This document shows positions 6,856-8,256 of a stretch of DNA of 8,256 nucleotides, piece after piece. This DNA is from Ignavibacteria bacterium (GTDB taxonomy: Bacteria; Bacteroidota; Ignavibacteria; Tepidaquicellales; OLB5). The translations under genes and the position numbers were made by a program. Location of the stretch: contig JAOADS010000095.1 in the NCBI GenBank assembly GCA_026417195.1, positions 1-8,256 of the forward strand, written 5' to 3'. Position 1 is the stretch's first letter. Every line of letters begins with the position of its first letter. A model generated the notes under the pieces. That model was given only the letters and a program-made list of their open reading frames with translations. It did no database searches and was not told the origin of the DNA.

Positions 6856-8256
6856 ATGTTTAAACAGTTACCCGATAAAATAAATTTTTCATCTATAGAG
6901 CAAGAAGTTCTGAATTACTGGAACAGCTTTGGGATTTTCGAGAAAAGTATTTCAACACGTTCAGAAGAGAATAATTTTACATTTTACGAAGGACCTCCTA
7001 CAGCTAATGGTAAACCGGGGATACATCACGTGATGGCAAGAACAGTTAAGGATGTAATATGCAGATATAAAACCTTACGCGGCTACAGGGTCTCCCGTAA
7101 GGCTGGCTGGGATACTCAGGGGCTTCCGGTTGAGATTGAAGTTGAGAAGAGTTTAGGTATAAAAACCAAGGCAGATATTGAAAAATATGGAATAGAAAAT
7201 TTCAACAAAGCATGTAAGGAATCTGTATTCAAGTATCTTAGTTTATGGGAAGAACTTACTGAAAGGATGGGTTACTGGATTAATCTTAAAGATGCTTACA
7301 TAACTTACAGGAATGAATACATTGAATCCGTATGGTGGTCATTGAAGAAGTTTTTTGATGCAGGTTTAATATACAAAGGATTTAAGATTCAGCCATATTG
7401 TCCAAGATGTGAGACCCCTCTCTCATCACATGAAGTAGCTCAGGGTTATGAAGATGTGAAAGACCCGTCTGTTTATGTTAAATTCAGGATTAAGCCAGAT
7501 CAAGGCTATGACGGATATAGTTTCCTTGTATGGACAACTACTCCATGGACTCTGATTTCAAATGTTGCCCTGTGTGTGGGTCCTGAAGTAACTTACATTA
7601 AGGTAAAATTGCTGACTCATGAGGAATCGCTTATTCTTGCTAAGGAAAGATTGAGTATTCTGAATAGTGAATATGAGATATTAGGGGAGTTAAAAGGTAA
7701 AGAACTTGAAGGCATTGAATACGAACAGCTTTTCGGATATGTTAAACCTGAGGGGAAAGCATTCTATGTAACAACAGGTGAGTTCGTTACAACAGAAGAT
7801 GGTTCGGGTATAGTTCATATAGCTCCGGCCTTTGGTGAAGATGATTATCAGCTTTCAGTTAAATATAATCTGCCAGTTATACAACCTGTTGATGCAAGTG
7901 GCAGATTTACGGAGATTGTTACTGATTTTGCCGGGCGGTTCGTTAAAGATGCTGACGATGATATAATAACCAAACTTAAGGGAGAGGGAAAACTTTACCG
8001 TAAAGAAAAGTTCATTCACTCCTATCCCCACTGCTGGAGATGCCATAGTCCGCTTTTATACTATGCACGTGAAAGCTGGTATATAAAAACCTCATCTTAT
8101 AAAGATGAAATGATAAGGCTTAACGGAGAGATAAAATGGTATCCGCCTGAAACCGGCTCAGGTCGTTTCGGAAACTGGCTTGAGGAAAACAGAGACTGGG
8201 CATTATCTCGTGACAGGTACTGGGGGACTCCTCTGCCTATATGGGCTGTCTCTTAT
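6856..8256 (+). CDS. ileS: Isoleucyl-tRNA synthetase, type 2 (IleRS2), 5' part, cut by right edge
   Basis: The frame is open from ATG 6856 to the window end, covering 467 codons of a protein usually a little over 1000 residues long. The start gives the usual N-terminus ending in ...EQEVLNYWNSFGIFEKS. It charges tRNA-Ile with isoleucine in the cytoplasm. Visible motifs are EGPPTANGKPGIHH (to residue 58), where the class I HIGH signature is replaced by G55-I56-H57-H58; GWDTQGLPVE after it; YCPRCETPLSSHEVAQGYED before the CP1 insertion; the editing-domain motif WTTTPWT (226-232); GSGIVHIAPAFGEDD (316-330), which holds the conserved editing Asp; CWRCHSPLLYY; and DWALSRDRYWGTPLPIW, which returns to the Rossmann fold. 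The KMSKS loop and anticodon-binding domain lie beyond the edge. Eukaryote-like IleRS2 is the normal housekeeping form in many Bacteroidota. There is no strong Shine-Dalgarno sequence. The gene is complete as far as seen, with no frameshift. Confidence 0.97.
   Translation, partial: MFKQLPDKINFSSIEQEVLNYWNSFGIFEKSISTRSEENNFTFYEGPPTANGKPGIHHVMARTVKDVICRYKTLRGYRVSRKAGWDTQGLPVEIEVEKSLGIKTKADIEKYGIENFNKACKESVFKYLSLWEELTERMGYWINLKDAYITYRNEYIESVWWSLKKFFDAGLIYKGFKIQPYCPRCETPLSSHEVAQGYEDVKDPSVYVKFRIKPDQGYDGYSFLVWTTTPWTLISNVALCVGPEVTYIKVKLLTHEESLILAKERLSILNSEYEILGELKGKELEGIEYEQLFGYVKPEGKAFYVTTGEFVTTEDGSGIVHIAPAFGEDDYQLSVKYNLPVIQPVDASGRFTEIVTDFAGRFVKDADDDIITKLKGEGKLYRKEKFIHSYPHCWRCHSPLLYYARESWYIKTSSYKDEMIRLNGEIKWYPPETGSGRFGNWLEENRDWALSRDRYWGTPLPIWAVSY

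Noticed and set aside
7855..8046. Minus-strand open frame of 63 codons
   Set aside because: It is antisense inside ileS, whose motifs continue uninterrupted on the plus strand.
1..8256. Mobile elements, CRISPR arrays, tRNA/rRNA genes, defence system
   Set aside because: I saw no transposase or integrase motifs, terminal repeats, regular short repeats or RNA gene signatures in either strand; the gene content is ordinary chromosomal.

Overview
The window is AT-rich and gene-dense, and most likely comes from the chromosome of a Bacteroidota or Ignavibacteria-type (FCB group) bacterium. Four lines of evidence support this. The partial isoleucyl-tRNA synthetase is of the type-2 form, with the altered signature motif G-I-H-H. 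The exported proteins (reprolysin-like protease, lamin-tail/CARDB protein with an FlgD/T9SS-like C-terminus) are typical of that group. No start codon has a clear Shine-Dalgarno sequence. Candidate promoters fit the Bacteroidota pattern TTG-N20-TAnnTTT(G/A). I see no mobile element, CRISPR array, tRNA or rRNA gene.

Left block (1-1559, minus strand). A secreted reprolysin-like zinc metalloprotease (1-981) is cut by the left edge just before its expected HExxH active site. Upstream of it on the same strand is a small putative lipoprotein (1119-1559) with an NTF2-like/DUF4878-like look. Each appears to have its own promoter.

Middle block (1627-6683, plus strand). A divergent, very compact intergenic region (1560-1626) separates the left block from a two-gene operon. 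The first gene encodes a 1016-residue exported protein with four lamin-tail domains (LTD), two CARDB-like Ig domains and a C-terminal FlgD/T9SS-type domain. Fourteen bases later, starting with TTG, comes a TMTC-like GT-C membrane glycosyltransferase with C-terminal TPRs. The exported protein carries 18 copies of the Bacteroidota O-glycosylation sequon D(S/T)(A/I/L/M/T/V). This makes an enzyme-substrate pairing with the adjacent glycosyltransferase a testable idea, though part of the enrichment may come from the conserved fold motifs of LTD and CARDB domains.

Right block (6684-8256, plus strand). A 172-bp intergenic region holds the best promoter in the window. It is followed by the first 467 codons of ileS, which runs off the right edge. 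Its G-x-H-H active-site signature is the variant known to go with very strong mupirocin resistance in type-2 IleRS.
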